A DNA stretch of 47,997 bases from contig DHGP01000042.1 in the NCBI GenBank assembly GCA_002402825.1, positions 1 to 47,997 of the forward strand, read 5' to 3'. Source of the stretch: Firmicutes bacterium UBA4795 (lineage in GTDB: Bacteria; Bacillota; Desulfotomaculia; Desulfotomaculales; Nap2-2B). Below are positions 30,621 through 39,053 of the stretch, piece by piece (positions within the stretch are counted from its first letter, which is position 1; every line of letters starts with the position of its first letter). A program made the translations under genes and the position numbers. Below the pieces are notes generated by a model. The model ran no database searches. It saw only the letters and a list, made by a program, of their open reading frames with translations, and was not told the origin of the DNA.

Positions 30621-31712
30621 ATACTGGAAGGCAGTAAAATTGACGCCAGGCAAACTTTATATTTACTGGTGACCATGATTTACGCCACCTTAATTCTTTT
30701 TATTCCGCAAAACACTGTGGCTTACGCTAAACAGGATGCCTGGTTATCTTTTCTTATCGCCTTTGCCGGTGGGGTTTTAATTTCTTTGGTCGTCATAAAT
30801 TTAAGCTTGTGTTTTCCTGGCCAGACCTTGTTTGAATACCTTCCCCTCATTTTAGGCCGCTGGCCCGGAAAAATTATTGGTTTTTTTTATGTCTGGTTGT
30901 TTATCCACTTTTGTACTTTAGTAGACCGGGAATACTGTTCCACCGTTGTGGCGGCTTTTATGCCGGAAACACCCCTGGTAGTTTTTCTTATTCACGGCAC
31001 CATTATGTTTGCGTACATTACTTACTGTGGTTTAGAAGTGTTAGCCCGCATTAACCAGCTTTTTTTACCCCTTAACGTTAGCTTATTGACTATTCTTTTT
31101 GTCCTGGCTACCCCGGAAATGAAAGTAGTCAATATTTTACCTGTTTTTGACACCGGTTTATTACCCCTGGCCAAAAGTACCCTAACTCCCCTTTCCTGGT
31201 TCGGGGAAATTATTACCCTGGCGGTTGTAATCCCTTACCTGGCTGAACAAAAGAACGTTTACCGCCTTACGATTAAAGCTTTGTTTTTTGTTTTGGTTTT
31301 AATTGAAATAGCCACCTTAGGGGTCCTGCTTGTTTTCGGTCCTACCCTTACCAGCAGTTACCTTTTTCCTGTTCTAAGCGGGGTCAAAATGATTAATATT
31401 GCCAACTTTATTGAAAGACTGGAGATATTCCCTCTAATTGTCTGGATAACCAGCGGCACGGTAAAGGCCACTCTTTTTTTCTGGGCCGCTGCTTTAGGCA
31501 GCGCCCAGCTTTTTGGATTAAAAGACTATCGTCCTTTAATCTTGCCTTTGGCGGTAATTGTTACCGCCCTAGGCTACCTTTTGCACCCTAGTATTATTGA
31601 CCTTATAAATTTTTTAACCCAGGCCTTTCCCTTTTATGCCCTTACCTTTGAATTTATAATCCCCTTATTGTTATTAATGGTAGTTTTAATTAAGGGGTCA
31701 GGTAAAAAATGA
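30621..31712 (+). CDS. Spore germination protein, GerA-type B subunit (APC-fold), about 363 aa
   Basis: Membrane subunit with the amino acid-polyamine transporter fold that binds the germinant. About ten hydrophobic helices run through the protein. GTG 30669 would start inside helix 1; the frame is open upstream and encodes LEGSKIDARQTLYLLVTMIY, the usual GerAB beginning. The only candidates there are ATA 30621 and CTG 30624, at nine and twelve bases from AGGAGG (30606-30611); no ATG, GTG or TTG exists. I chose ATA 30621 for spacing. The 3' end overlaps the C gene by four bases (ATGA), implying coupling. Confidence 0.88.
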   Translation: MLEGSKIDARQTLYLLVTMIYATLILFIPQNTVAYAKQDAWLSFLIAFAGGVLISLVVINLSLCFPGQTLFEYLPLILGRWPGKIIGFFYVWLFIHFCTLVDREYCSTVVAAFMPETPLVVFLIHGTIMFAYITYCGLEVLARINQLFLPLNVSLLTILFVLATPEMKVVNILPVFDTGLLPLAKSTLTPLSWFGEIITLAVVIPYLAEQKNVYRLTIKALFFVLVLIEIATLGVLLVFGPTLTSSYLFPVLSGVKMINIANFIERLEIFPLIVWITSGTVKATLFFWAAALGSAQLFGLKDYRPLILPLAVIVTALGYLLHPSIIDLINFLTQAFPFYALTFEFIIPLLLLMVVLIKGSGKK

Positions 31713-32911
31713 AGAAAAAGCTTTTTTTAGTCTTAATTTTCCTTTTAATAACTGTAAACATTTCCGGCTGTTGGAGCAGAAAAGAGTTAAACGAAATTGC
31801 CATTATCTTGGGTACAGGAGTAGATTACACTAAAGACAACAAAATCCAGCTTACTTACCAGCTAGTTAGACCAGCCGCCTTTGGCGGAGGCGGCATGGGA
31901 GGAGGTCCTGGCGGGGGAGCCACGATGAATCAAAATATTACTTGGGTAGTTTCAGCTACCGGAGATACAGTTTTTGACGCCCAAAGAAGATTGTCACAGC
32001 AAATTTCCCGTCACCTTTACCTGGGCCATAATGTGGTTTTAATTTTAAGTGAAAAATTATGCCGGCACGGGGTCCTGGATGTAATTAATTTTTTCCACCG
32101 TCAACCCTTAAGCCGGGGGACAGTATGGGTAATGGCCACCCCGCAGGAGGCAAAAAAGGTGTTGGAAAGCCATTCGGAACTGCAAATGACCTCTGCCCAG
32201 GCGGTAGGTTTTTTGGCCCGGCTTAGAACAGGTTATGTTTTAAGATTCCGGGACTTTAGCCAGGACCTGGCCAGTAAAGGGACTAACCCGGTTCTCACGC
32301 GGGTGGAATTAAAAAGACTGGGGGTAACGCAGGGTCCCGGCCTGGAAAAAGCTCACCACCACCAGGAAGTTGTTTTAACCGGGACAGCTATTTTTAAAGG
32401 AGACAAACTCATTGGTTGGCTGAATTGTCCGGAAACCCAGGGTTTACGCTGGTTAAAAGGGAAGGTGGACAGAATGGGAATTATTGTACCCTCGCCAATA
32501 TACTCAGGTAAAAAAATTTCTTTAGAAGTAATGAAAGGCAAAACAAAGGTAGAACCAATTTACCAAAAGGGAAAAATTAAATTTTACCTGAGTACAGAGG
32601 CTGAAGTAGATTTAATTGAGGAGCAGGGCGAAGAGGACTTTACCCGGCCGGAAATAATTAAGACTTTAGAAAGTACAGCCGCCATTGAAATAAAGCAACG
32701 GGTAAAAACAACTTTAGATAAAGTTCAAGGAGAATATAAAGTGGATAGTTTTGGTTTTGGGGAGGCCTTTCACCGCAAGTACAAAAGGGAATGGTCAAAG
32801 CTTAAAAACCGTTGGGACGAAGAATTTGCCACCGCCCAAGTTTATTTAATGGTGAAAGTAAAGCTAAGAGATACTGGCATGCAGGGAAGAAGGGCTTCTT
32901 TAAAAAGGTAA
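31709..32911 (+). CDS. Spore germination lipoprotein, Ger(x)C family, 400 aa
   Basis: C subunit of the germinant receptor. A lipoprotein signal peptide ends with ISGC (lipobox, Cys21), followed by the family hallmark CWSRKELNE. The N-terminal domain contains a glycine-rich loop (FGGGGMGGGPGGGA, about 53-66), an unusually long one. Conserved parts are AQRRLSQQISRHLYLGHNVVL and the C-terminal AFHRKYKREWSKLKNRW. The length of 400 is normal. It overlaps the B gene by four bases and is followed after 16 bases by a small two-helix protein gene. Confidence 0.94.
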   Translation: MKKKLFLVLIFLLITVNISGCWSRKELNEIAIILGTGVDYTKDNKIQLTYQLVRPAAFGGGGMGGGPGGGATMNQNITWVVSATGDTVFDAQRRLSQQISRHLYLGHNVVLILSEKLCRHGVLDVINFFHRQPLSRGTVWVMATPQEAKKVLESHSELQMTSAQAVGFLARLRTGYVLRFRDFSQDLASKGTNPVLTRVELKRLGVTQGPGLEKAHHHQEVVLTGTAIFKGDKLIGWLNCPETQGLRWLKGKVDRMGIIVPSPIYSGKKISLEVMKGKTKVEPIYQKGKIKFYLSTEAEVDLIEEQGEEDFTRPEIIKTLESTAAIEIKQRVKTTLDKVQGEYKVDSFGFGEAFHRKYKREWSKLKNRWDEEFATAQVYLMVKVKLRDTGMQGRRASLKR

Positions 32912-32927
32912 GGAAGTGGCCTAGACC

Positions 32928-33149
32928 TTGATTTTTTTATTAAGTCTTGTTTTTTTAATTATTATTTACCTTGAAGTACCACCCCTGGTTAAAAATAAAA
33001 GTTGGCGGGAACTAATTGCCTTTGCCGTTTTCCTCTGGCTAGGAATGTTCCTTTCTGTTCCTTTAGTACTGGGCTTTGATTTACCTTCACCAACCAAAGC
33101 CATTGAAGCTATTTTTAAGCCTTTGGCTAACTGGTTAAAACCTCCCTAA
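32928..33149 (+). CDS. 73-aa two-helix membrane protein, candidate germination D subunit
   Basis: Starts at TTG 32928, with AAGGAAG about ten bases upstream and 16 bases after the C-subunit gene. Helix 1 covers about residues 1-15 (FLLSLVFLIIIYLEV), a basic loop NKSWRE follows, and helix 2 covers about 27-48. The tail is amphipathic (SPTKAIEAIFKPLANWL). Small two-helix D proteins encoded with GerA-type receptors in Bacillus modulate germination; the position and topology match, so I infer that role. There is no sequence motif to confirm it. Confidence 0.65.
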   Translation: MIFLLSLVFLIIIYLEVPPLVKNKSWRELIAFAVFLWLGMFLSVPLVLGFDLPSPTKAIEAIFKPLANWLKPP

Positions 33150-33404
33150 GTTAAATGATGTAGCCTAATTCTCTTAATTAACGAAAATAGTTAGCTCTAA
33201 TTAAAAATATAAAGAAAAAAAATTACCCAACTTGCAGGAATAAACTAACCTATTAGCGAATAAATAAAAAAGATTAACATTTCACCAAACTAATAAAAAT
33301 TTTAATAAACCCTTCCAAAAAGGAAGAGGTGAGTTTAGTCACTTAATTTCACCCGTTAAACTTATTTAACACTTAATTTATTCAAAGGAGGTTAGCACTG
33401 AATT

Positions 33405-34499
33405 ATGGGTAAAAAAATCACCCTTTCCGTTATTAAAGCAGATGTAGGCAGTTACGTGGGGCATTCCAACGTTTACCCGGCTCTTTTGGAAAAAGCCCAG
33501 GGCATCCTTTCGGGCAGCCCCCACTTAATTGACGCTTACGTTACCCACGTTGGTGATGATATTAACTTAATTATGACCCACGAATTTGAACGCAACAGCG
33601 GGGAGATTCACCAGTTGGCCTGGGATACCTTTCAAGCCTGCACCGAAATAGCTAAAAAATTTAAGCTATACGGAGCCGGGCAGGATCTACTATCGGATGC
33701 TTTTTCTGGCAACGTTAAAGGACTGGGACCCGGAGTAGCCGAAATGACCTTTGAAGAAAGAAGGAGCGAACCAATTATCGTTTTTATGGCCGATAAAACC
33801 GAGCCCGGGGCCTGGAACCTGCCGCTGTATAAAATATTTGCCGACCCCTTTAACACCGCCGGGCTGGTTATTGACCCCGGCATGCACGAAGGGTTTCTTT
33901 TTGAGGTGCGGGACTTAATTGAAAACAAAAAGGTAACCTTTTCTGCTCCCGAGGAAATTTATGACTTATTAGTATTTATTGGTACACGGGGGCGTTATTG
34001 CATTAAAAGTATTTTTCATAAGCAAACGGGTGAAATCGCGGCTATTTCCAGCACCCAAAAGCTTAACTTAATGGCCGGCCGCTATGTAGGCAAAGATGAC
34101 CCGGTTTTAATTGTACGCTGCCAAAGCGGCATGCCGGCAGTAGGAGAAGTATTGGAGCCTTTTGCCAACCCTCAATTAGTCAGCGGCTGGATGCGCGGCT
34201 CCCATTGTGGCCCTTTAATGCCGGTTAGTGTAGAGCAGTCTACCCCCACTCGCTTTGACGGGCCGCCGCGAGTAATTGCCTTAGGTTTTCAACTGTGCGA
34301 AGGAAAACTAATTGGACCGATGGATTTCTTTAAAGACCCAGCTTTTGACCAGGCCCGGCAAACGGCTAACTATATTGCCAACTACATGCGCAGCCACGGA
34401 CCTTTTGAGCCCCACCGCTTGCCAGAGAACGAAATGGAATATACTACCATGCCCTTAGTAATGAAAAAATTAAAAGATCGTTTTGAAAAATTACGTTAA
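33405..34499 (+). CDS. Bifunctional fructose-1,6-bisphosphate aldolase/phosphatase (class V), 364 aa
   Basis: Archaeal-type enzyme that condenses triose phosphates and then dephosphorylates the product, making gluconeogenesis one-way. The start KKITLSVIKADVGSYVGHS carries metal-binding Asp and His residues; THVGDDINLIMTH and VFMADKTEPGAWNLPLYK continue the active site; RCQSGMPAVGEVLEP and GWMRGSHCGPLMPV are equally conserved. Length is typical. Known from archaea and deep-branching or thermophilic bacteria such as Moorella-type acetogens. AGGAGG is 13 bases from the ATG. The 255-base upstream gap is AT-rich with only a small CTTCC/GGAAG hairpin. Confidence 0.95.
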   Translation: MGKKITLSVIKADVGSYVGHSNVYPALLEKAQGILSGSPHLIDAYVTHVGDDINLIMTHEFERNSGEIHQLAWDTFQACTEIAKKFKLYGAGQDLLSDAFSGNVKGLGPGVAEMTFEERRSEPIIVFMADKTEPGAWNLPLYKIFADPFNTAGLVIDPGMHEGFLFEVRDLIENKKVTFSAPEEIYDLLVFIGTRGRYCIKSIFHKQTGEIAAISSTQKLNLMAGRYVGKDDPVLIVRCQSGMPAVGEVLEPFANPQLVSGWMRGSHCGPLMPVSVEQSTPTRFDGPPRVIALGFQLCEGKLIGPMDFFKDPAFDQARQTANYIANYMRSHGPFEPHRLPENEMEYTTMPLVMKKLKDRFEKLR

Positions 34500-34513
34500 T
34501 TAATTAGTTAAAT

Positions 34514-34686
34514 GGGCACAGAGGCACAGAGTTTTAGAAAAAAAAGTAAGACATTAATTTATTTTTATTATAACCTTTATTGATGCTACCGGGAATAGAA
34601 ACAGCTCAACGTCTTTTTTAAGAAATCAAGCCGTGTGTTTCTTCTGGAATTGCTTTTATCTCTCTATCCCTCTGTGCCTTAGTGCC
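34514..34686. repeat. Family 2 inverted pair between FBP enzyme gene and cobT
   Basis: GGGCACAGAGGCACAGAG at 34514-34531 and CTCTGTGCCTTAGTGCC at 34670-34686 form imperfect inverted ends of a 173-base AT-rich segment without genes. Each end is a two-unit version of the GGCACAGAG/GGCACAAAG repeat. Confidence 0.65.
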
Positions 34687-34698
34687 TTTATCCCATAG

Positions 34699-35763
34699 CT
34701 ACAGTAATTTCTCTTCTTCCAAATCACTCACCCCGGCCTCACGAAAGCTGGCCATCTCGTTAATAATGCGGGTAGCAGCCTCCACTATGGGCATGGCCAA
34801 AACTGCGCCGGTCCCTTCGCCCAGGCGCATATTCAAAAAAAGCATGGGCTTAAGACCCAGATAGTCCAGCATTAACTGGTGGCCCTGTTCCCCGGAAAGA
34901 TGCGAGGCTAGCATAAATTGCTTTATCCGGGGCTGCAAAGCAAAGGCAACAAGGGCCGCGGCTGTAGTTATAAAACCATCCAGGATTACCGGCACCCGGC
35001 AAGAGGCGGCGCCTAAAATTACCCCCGCCAGCCCGGCAATTTCCAGACCGCCAACTTTAGCCACCACGTCAAGGCCATCATGAGGGTCAGGATGGTTTAC
35101 ATCCAGAGCCTGCACTACGACTTTTATTTTTCTGGCCAGCACCTCGTCATTAACCAAAGTGCCGCGGCCAGTAATATTTCTCACCTGGTAGCCACTTAAA
35201 GCAGCAAACACGGCACTGCTGGGAGTGGTATTCCCAATACCCATATCACCAGTGGCTAAAAGAGTGGCTCCTTTTTTTATTTCCTCCCGGGCAATATTTA
35301 TCCCGGTTTCTAAGGCTTGAACCGCCTCACTTCTGGTCATAGCCGGACCTTTAGCTATATTACTGCTGCCGGCCCGTATTTTTTTGTTTACCACTCCGGG
35401 ATAAGTTACCGGTACCGCTACACCAATGTCCACCACCACTAACTGTGCTTCGGCCTGGCGAGCCAAAACCCCAATACCCGCCACCCCTTGTAAAAAAGCA
35501 GGCAACATTTGCGCCGTAATTTCCGGAGGAGCGGCACTTACCCCTTCGGCCACCACCCCGTGGTCTGCCGCCATGACAATTACTGCTTTTTTTCTTATTT
35601 CAGGACGTGCCTGGCCGGTTATGCCCGCTAGTTGAACGGCTATTTCTTCCAACCGCCCTAAACTGCCGGGTGGCTTGATTAAGCTATCCAGCCTCTTTTG
35701 GGCCAACTTCATGGCTTTCTCATCAAGGCCACCAATTTCGTTAAGCGTTTTTTCTAAAAGCAT
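34699..35763 (-). CDS. cobT: Nicotinate-nucleotide-DMB phosphoribosyltransferase, 354 aa
   Basis: Activates the lower ligand of cobalamin, making alpha-ribazole phosphate. Seen are KPPGSLGRLEEIAVQLAGI, VMAADHGVVAEGVSAAP, LATGDMGIGNTTPSSA (phosphate binding) and LGEGTGAVLAMPIVEAA, whose Glu is the catalytic base. Length is normal. AAAGGAGG lies seven bases before ATG. The gene is the sole member of a transcription unit controlled by the cobalamin riboswitch and terminator upstream (35791-36123), so it should be expressed when adenosyl- or other cobalamins are scarce. Confidence 0.96.
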   Translation of the reverse strand: MLLEKTLNEIGGLDEKAMKLAQKRLDSLIKPPGSLGRLEEIAVQLAGITGQARPEIRKKAVIVMAADHGVVAEGVSAAPPEITAQMLPAFLQGVAGIGVLARQAEAQLVVVDIGVAVPVTYPGVVNKKIRAGSSNIAKGPAMTRSEAVQALETGINIAREEIKKGATLLATGDMGIGNTTPSSAVFAALSGYQVRNITGRGTLVNDEVLARKIKVVVQALDVNHPDPHDGLDVVAKVGGLEIAGLAGVILGAASCRVPVILDGFITTAAALVAFALQPRIKQFMLASHLSGEQGHQLMLDYLGLKPMLFLNMRLGEGTGAVLAMPIVEAATRIINEMASFREAGVSDLEEEKLL

Positions 35764-35790
35764 AAAAATACCTCCTTTAAAATAAGCTAT

Positions 35791-35826
35791 AAAAATAAAA
35801 GCCCACAGCCTAATAGGCCGTGGACT
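35791..35826 (-). terminator. Riboswitch-linked intrinsic terminator before cobT
   Basis: Minus strand AGTCCACGGCC (35826-35816), loop TATTA, GGCTGTGGGCT (35810-35800), then TTTATTTTT. The 11-base stem includes two G-U pairs. It lies between the riboswitch and the cobT ribosome site, so ligand binding would switch off transcription. Confidence 0.85.
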
Positions 35827-35846
35827 TTACCATCATCCCCGGTGTT

Positions 35847-36123
35847 ATACCGCCGGCAGGTCTCCTGACTCCAGTTTTTTAACGTACATCGGCTGCCTTC
35901 CCAGGTTGTTAGCACCTGGCTTATAAAAATTTCGTTGACGCTCGCAGCTCATTTATTCCGCAATAAATTGCCGCTGCCGAAACTTACTATAACCCTAAAG
36001 TACCGCCCCAGTGGCTTAAACTTACCGCATACTTTCCTGGTTACAGTGGCGGGTCCGTTCAGGACTTGCACCTGATTCCCTATTCTCCTTAAAGTTCGCC
36101 CTGCTTTAAGGCACCAACGGTAT
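35847..36123 (-). promoter_or_regulatory. Cobalamin riboswitch
   Basis: Closing stem P1 pairs ATACCG (36123-36118) with CGGTAT (35852-35847). Conserved blocks in order on the minus strand are GGTGCC, GGGAATCAGGTGCAAGTCC, GACCCGCCACTGTAA, AAGCCACTGGG, GGGAAGGC and GAGTCAGGAGACCTGCC. This is the standard B12-box architecture. Its single downstream target in the window is cobT. Confidence 0.95.
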
Positions 36124-36166
36124 TTAACTTATTAATTTTCAAGAGAATAGATTTTTATATGTTTTA

Positions 36167-36195
36167 ATTATAACAAATAGCTTTTAGTTTAACAA
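36167..36195 (-). promoter_or_regulatory. SigA-like promoter for the riboswitch-cobT transcript
   Basis: Minus strand TTGTTA (36195-36190), 17-base spacer, TATAAT (36172-36167). The transcript would start about 36 bases before P1 of the riboswitch. Confidence 0.7.
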
Positions 36196-36216
36196 TAATT
36201 TTTTCTGGAAATTTAC

Positions 36217-36306
36217 TTATAAAGCTACCTCAAGCACCTGTAAATCAGTATCAGGCATTACGTCCTGAAAAACTGTTTTTTCACCAAATTCCTGTACAAG
36301 CTTCAC
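36217..36306 (-). CDS. Doubtful 29-aa open frame after the DUF2148 gene
   Basis: GTG 36306 to TAA 36217 encodes a peptide starting VKLVQEFGEKTVFQDVMPDT with an acidic, protein-like composition. It follows a stop codon directly and has no clear ribosome site. It might be the C-terminal end of a decayed gene or a microprotein cotranscribed with DUF2148. I do not recognise it. Confidence 0.2.
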   Translation of the reverse strand: MKLVQEFGEKTVFQDVMPDTDLQVLEVAL

Positions 36307-36340
36307 CTAATATAAATTAAGGCAATTTCTCGTTTTTTAA

Positions 36341-36859
36341 CTACCCCCGGTCAAAGTAAATATTTTTACTGTAGGCCGAAACAGGAACTCCTATCACCAG
36401 CGGTCCTTTAATTAGGCCCATTTTTCGGGCCACCACCCCAACCCGGTACATGACCCGGTTATCTACATTAAGGACGTTGGCTATTTTTACGGCGGAACCT
36501 AAGGCAATCCCTACATCCAGTACCCGCCAGGCACACAAAGGACCTTCAAACTCATTTCCCTCTTCACTTATTAAATAACCGCATTCATTTATGCCGCAGG
36601 CGCCACAATTTAATCCCACCGGCATATTTTTCCGCAGGGCAATTAAAAATACCGCCTGGGAGCGGCGGACATTTTCGGCATCCCGGTCAAAGTTAGCTTT
36701 TTTTGTTTTTTGCCCGTAGCTTACCATTTCTGCCGCTAGTTTAGCCAGTTCATCTCCCGCAATAATTTTTGTCTCTACGTAATCTTGTCCCATACATTTA
36801 GGGGCGGTAAGTGCCGCCAGAGACATTAATTTTGCCACCAGCAGTACAGCGTCATCCAT
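36341..36859 (-). CDS. DUF2148 ferredoxin-like domain protein, 172 aa
   Basis: Conserved in anaerobes (COG4739), function unknown. The cysteines expected to bind iron-sulfur are in CGACGINECGYL (about 86-95) with a further LCAWRVLDVGIALGSAVKIA (Cys near 110) and CMGQDYVE near residue 22. No membrane segment. A short CACC/GGTGGGGG element precedes the ATG. It stands alone upstream of the riboswitch-cobT unit, with its own 190-base AT-rich upstream region that it shares with the divergent GH15 gene. A redox or flavin-linked role is possible but not shown. Confidence 0.85.
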   Translation of the reverse strand: MDDAVLLVAKLMSLAALTAPKCMGQDYVETKIIAGDELAKLAAEMVSYGQKTKKANFDRDAENVRRSQAVFLIALRKNMPVGLNCGACGINECGYLISEEGNEFEGPLCAWRVLDVGIALGSAVKIANVLNVDNRVMYRVGVVARKMGLIKGPLVIGVPVSAYSKNIYFDRG

Positions 36860-37048
36860 TTATTCCCCCACCTTTTCTTTTTAATGGTTCTGCTTAATAG
36901 TTTCGCTAAAAAAGAGTTATTTCCTGCCCGGCAATACCTTTTTTATTTTTATCCGCTAAAATTAAAAATATTTAATAATAATTGGCTCTTTTATAAAAAA
37001 TAAAAACAGGTTAGCAACTATTCAGTCATTAACAGGAGATAGAAAAGA

Positions 37049-39052
37049 ATGAAGAAACTCTTATCCCCCCAACTTACAGGAGGAATAATAGGCAACAGTA
37101 AGATGCTAGCCGCGATAAAAAGTAACGGGGAGCTTTTTCGTATTTTTTGGCCTCACATTGATAAAGGGCAGCATTTAGGTCGTTTTTTCGTGGGAATACA
37201 GACAGACGGGTGCCCCGACTTCCCGGTTAGCTGGTTTCACGCGCCGGCCTGGCAGAGTCAACAGGAATATTTACCAGGAACCAACATCTTAAAAACAAAT
37301 CTAGTTCATTCTGAAATGGGTTTAGCCGTAAAACTTTATGATTTTATTTTGCCTGAAGCAGATGTTTTAATCCGGCAGTACCAAATTAAAAATTTAAAAG
37401 AGCAAGAACGTAGTTTTTCCCTGGTAGGATATTGTTTATTTTTAATTGACGAATCTCCCTTATATGATACCCTGTACCTTAAATTTAGCCACCAGGCTTT
37501 AATTCAATTTCGTTATAATACTTATATTTTACTGGCGGCGCCTGATTATCCCTTAACCGGTTATCATTGCGGACGGGAAGATGCGGGAGAAGAACTGTTA
37601 GATATGGCCAGCAAAGGTAGGTTTCCGGGCGCTTCCTCTAATTTACGGGGAGGAGCAGGGATTTTAAAATGGGACCTGGGTCTTTTAGCTCCAGGTGTAG
37701 AAAAGGAAATTGCCCTTTATTTAGCTTTTGCCTCTCTCGAAAAGCAGGTACTTGATTTATATACTAGTACAATAAATATACCTGCTTCATCCTGGCTTGA
37801 TAAAACAGCTTCCTTTTGGCAAAACTGGGGGCAAAAAAATTCAACGCTGGAGCAGTGTCCTGAGAATAAAAAGAGGACACCGGAAGAGATACAACGCTCA
37901 TTATTGACTTTAAAACTGCTTTGCAACCGGAAAACAGGAGGGATAATTGCCGCTCCGGAGTTTGACCCTTTTTATACCTGCTGTGGGGGATACGCTTACT
38001 GCTGGCCGCGGGACGGATTTTTTGCGGCGGTTGCCCTGGATGAAGCTGGTTTTTATAAGGAGGCTAGAGATTTTTACTTTTATTGTTTAAGGGTGCAGGA
38101 AACTGATGGCAGTTGGAAACAAAGATACTTTACAGATGGCAGACGGGCTCCTTTTTGGGGCCACCAGATTGACCAGGTAGGAGCGGTGCTTTGGGGCTAT
38201 GCCCACCACTTTACGCTTACCAAAGAACAAAATTTTTTGGCGGCCGTCTGGCCTTCTGTTTGTATGGGGGCAAGTTACTTGCTTCGTTCCCTTTTGCCGG
38301 CTAACAACCTTCCTCAACCCAGTTTTGATTTATGGGAAGATAATTATTGCCAAAGTACCTACGCGGCGGCCGCAACTTACGGTGGTTTAAAAGCGGCCGC
38401 GGCCTTAGCCAAGACTAAAGGAGAACTAGCTAAAGCTGCTTTGTGGTGGGAGGCAGCGGCAAAGGTTAAAAAAGCAATTTTGACCTGGCAGTGGGAGGTT
38501 AAAACCAGGTGCTTTTTACGGGGGATTAACCGGCGCATCTCCGCAAGCGAGTACCACTGGCATAAAGAGCAAGGTTATCAGGTATGGTCCACCACCGATC
38601 CTTTAGGGCTTTACCCTGTTTACTGGGTAGAACAGGACCGGCGTATTGACGCGGCCTTAGCTGGATTGGTTTTTCCTTTTAGGGTCCTAAACCCAACTAG
38701 TTTCTGGACAAACAAAATTATCCAGACAATTGAAAAATTTCTTACTAATGGACAAGTAGGTGGTATTCACCGCTACCAGGGTGACGTTTACGCCGGCGGC
38801 AACCCCTGGGTAATAACCACTCTTTGGTTAGGCATTATTTATGCCCTACGCGGTGAAAAGGAAAAGGCTTTGTCTTTATACCAGTGGGCGATAAAAAACG
38901 CTAATTCACTCAGCTTACTGCCCGAACAGGTAGATAGGCAAACGGGTGACCCCGCCTGGGTAATCCCCCTGGGTTGGTCTCACGCCATGCTTGTTTTAGC
39001 TCACTTAGCCCTTGGCAATTGGTTAAGGGGGTACCCCTTAGCGGAAAGTTAA
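37049..39052 (+). CDS. Glycoside hydrolase family 15 (glucoamylase-like), 667 aa
   Basis: Predicted to cleave terminal glucose from alpha-glucans or related glucosides. The N-terminal beta-sandwich domain spans about 1-260; the (alpha/alpha)6 barrel follows with YAYCWPRDGFFAAVALDEAGF, WGHQIDQVGAVLWGYA, the general acid in PSFDLWEDNY and the general base in LLPEQVDRQTGDPAWVIPLGW. There is no signal peptide, so it probably acts on intracellular storage glucan. GGAGATAG lies about eight bases before ATG. Its stop is one base from the convergent codY stop. Trehalase and glucodextranase activities are alternatives. Confidence 0.9.
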   Translation: MKKLLSPQLTGGIIGNSKMLAAIKSNGELFRIFWPHIDKGQHLGRFFVGIQTDGCPDFPVSWFHAPAWQSQQEYLPGTNILKTNLVHSEMGLAVKLYDFILPEADVLIRQYQIKNLKEQERSFSLVGYCLFLIDESPLYDTLYLKFSHQALIQFRYNTYILLAAPDYPLTGYHCGREDAGEELLDMASKGRFPGASSNLRGGAGILKWDLGLLAPGVEKEIALYLAFASLEKQVLDLYTSTINIPASSWLDKTASFWQNWGQKNSTLEQCPENKKRTPEEIQRSLLTLKLLCNRKTGGIIAAPEFDPFYTCCGGYAYCWPRDGFFAAVALDEAGFYKEARDFYFYCLRVQETDGSWKQRYFTDGRRAPFWGHQIDQVGAVLWGYAHHFTLTKEQNFLAAVWPSVCMGASYLLRSLLPANNLPQPSFDLWEDNYCQSTYAAAATYGGLKAAAALAKTKGELAKAALWWEAAAKVKKAILTWQWEVKTRCFLRGINRRISASEYHWHKEQGYQVWSTTDPLGLYPVYWVEQDRRIDAALAGLVFPFRVLNPTSFWTNKIIQTIEKFLTNGQVGGIHRYQGDVYAGGNPWVITTLWLGIIYALRGEKEKALSLYQWAIKNANSLSLLPEQVDRQTGDPAWVIPLGWSHAMLVLAHLALGNWLRGYPLAES

Positions 39053-39053
39053 T

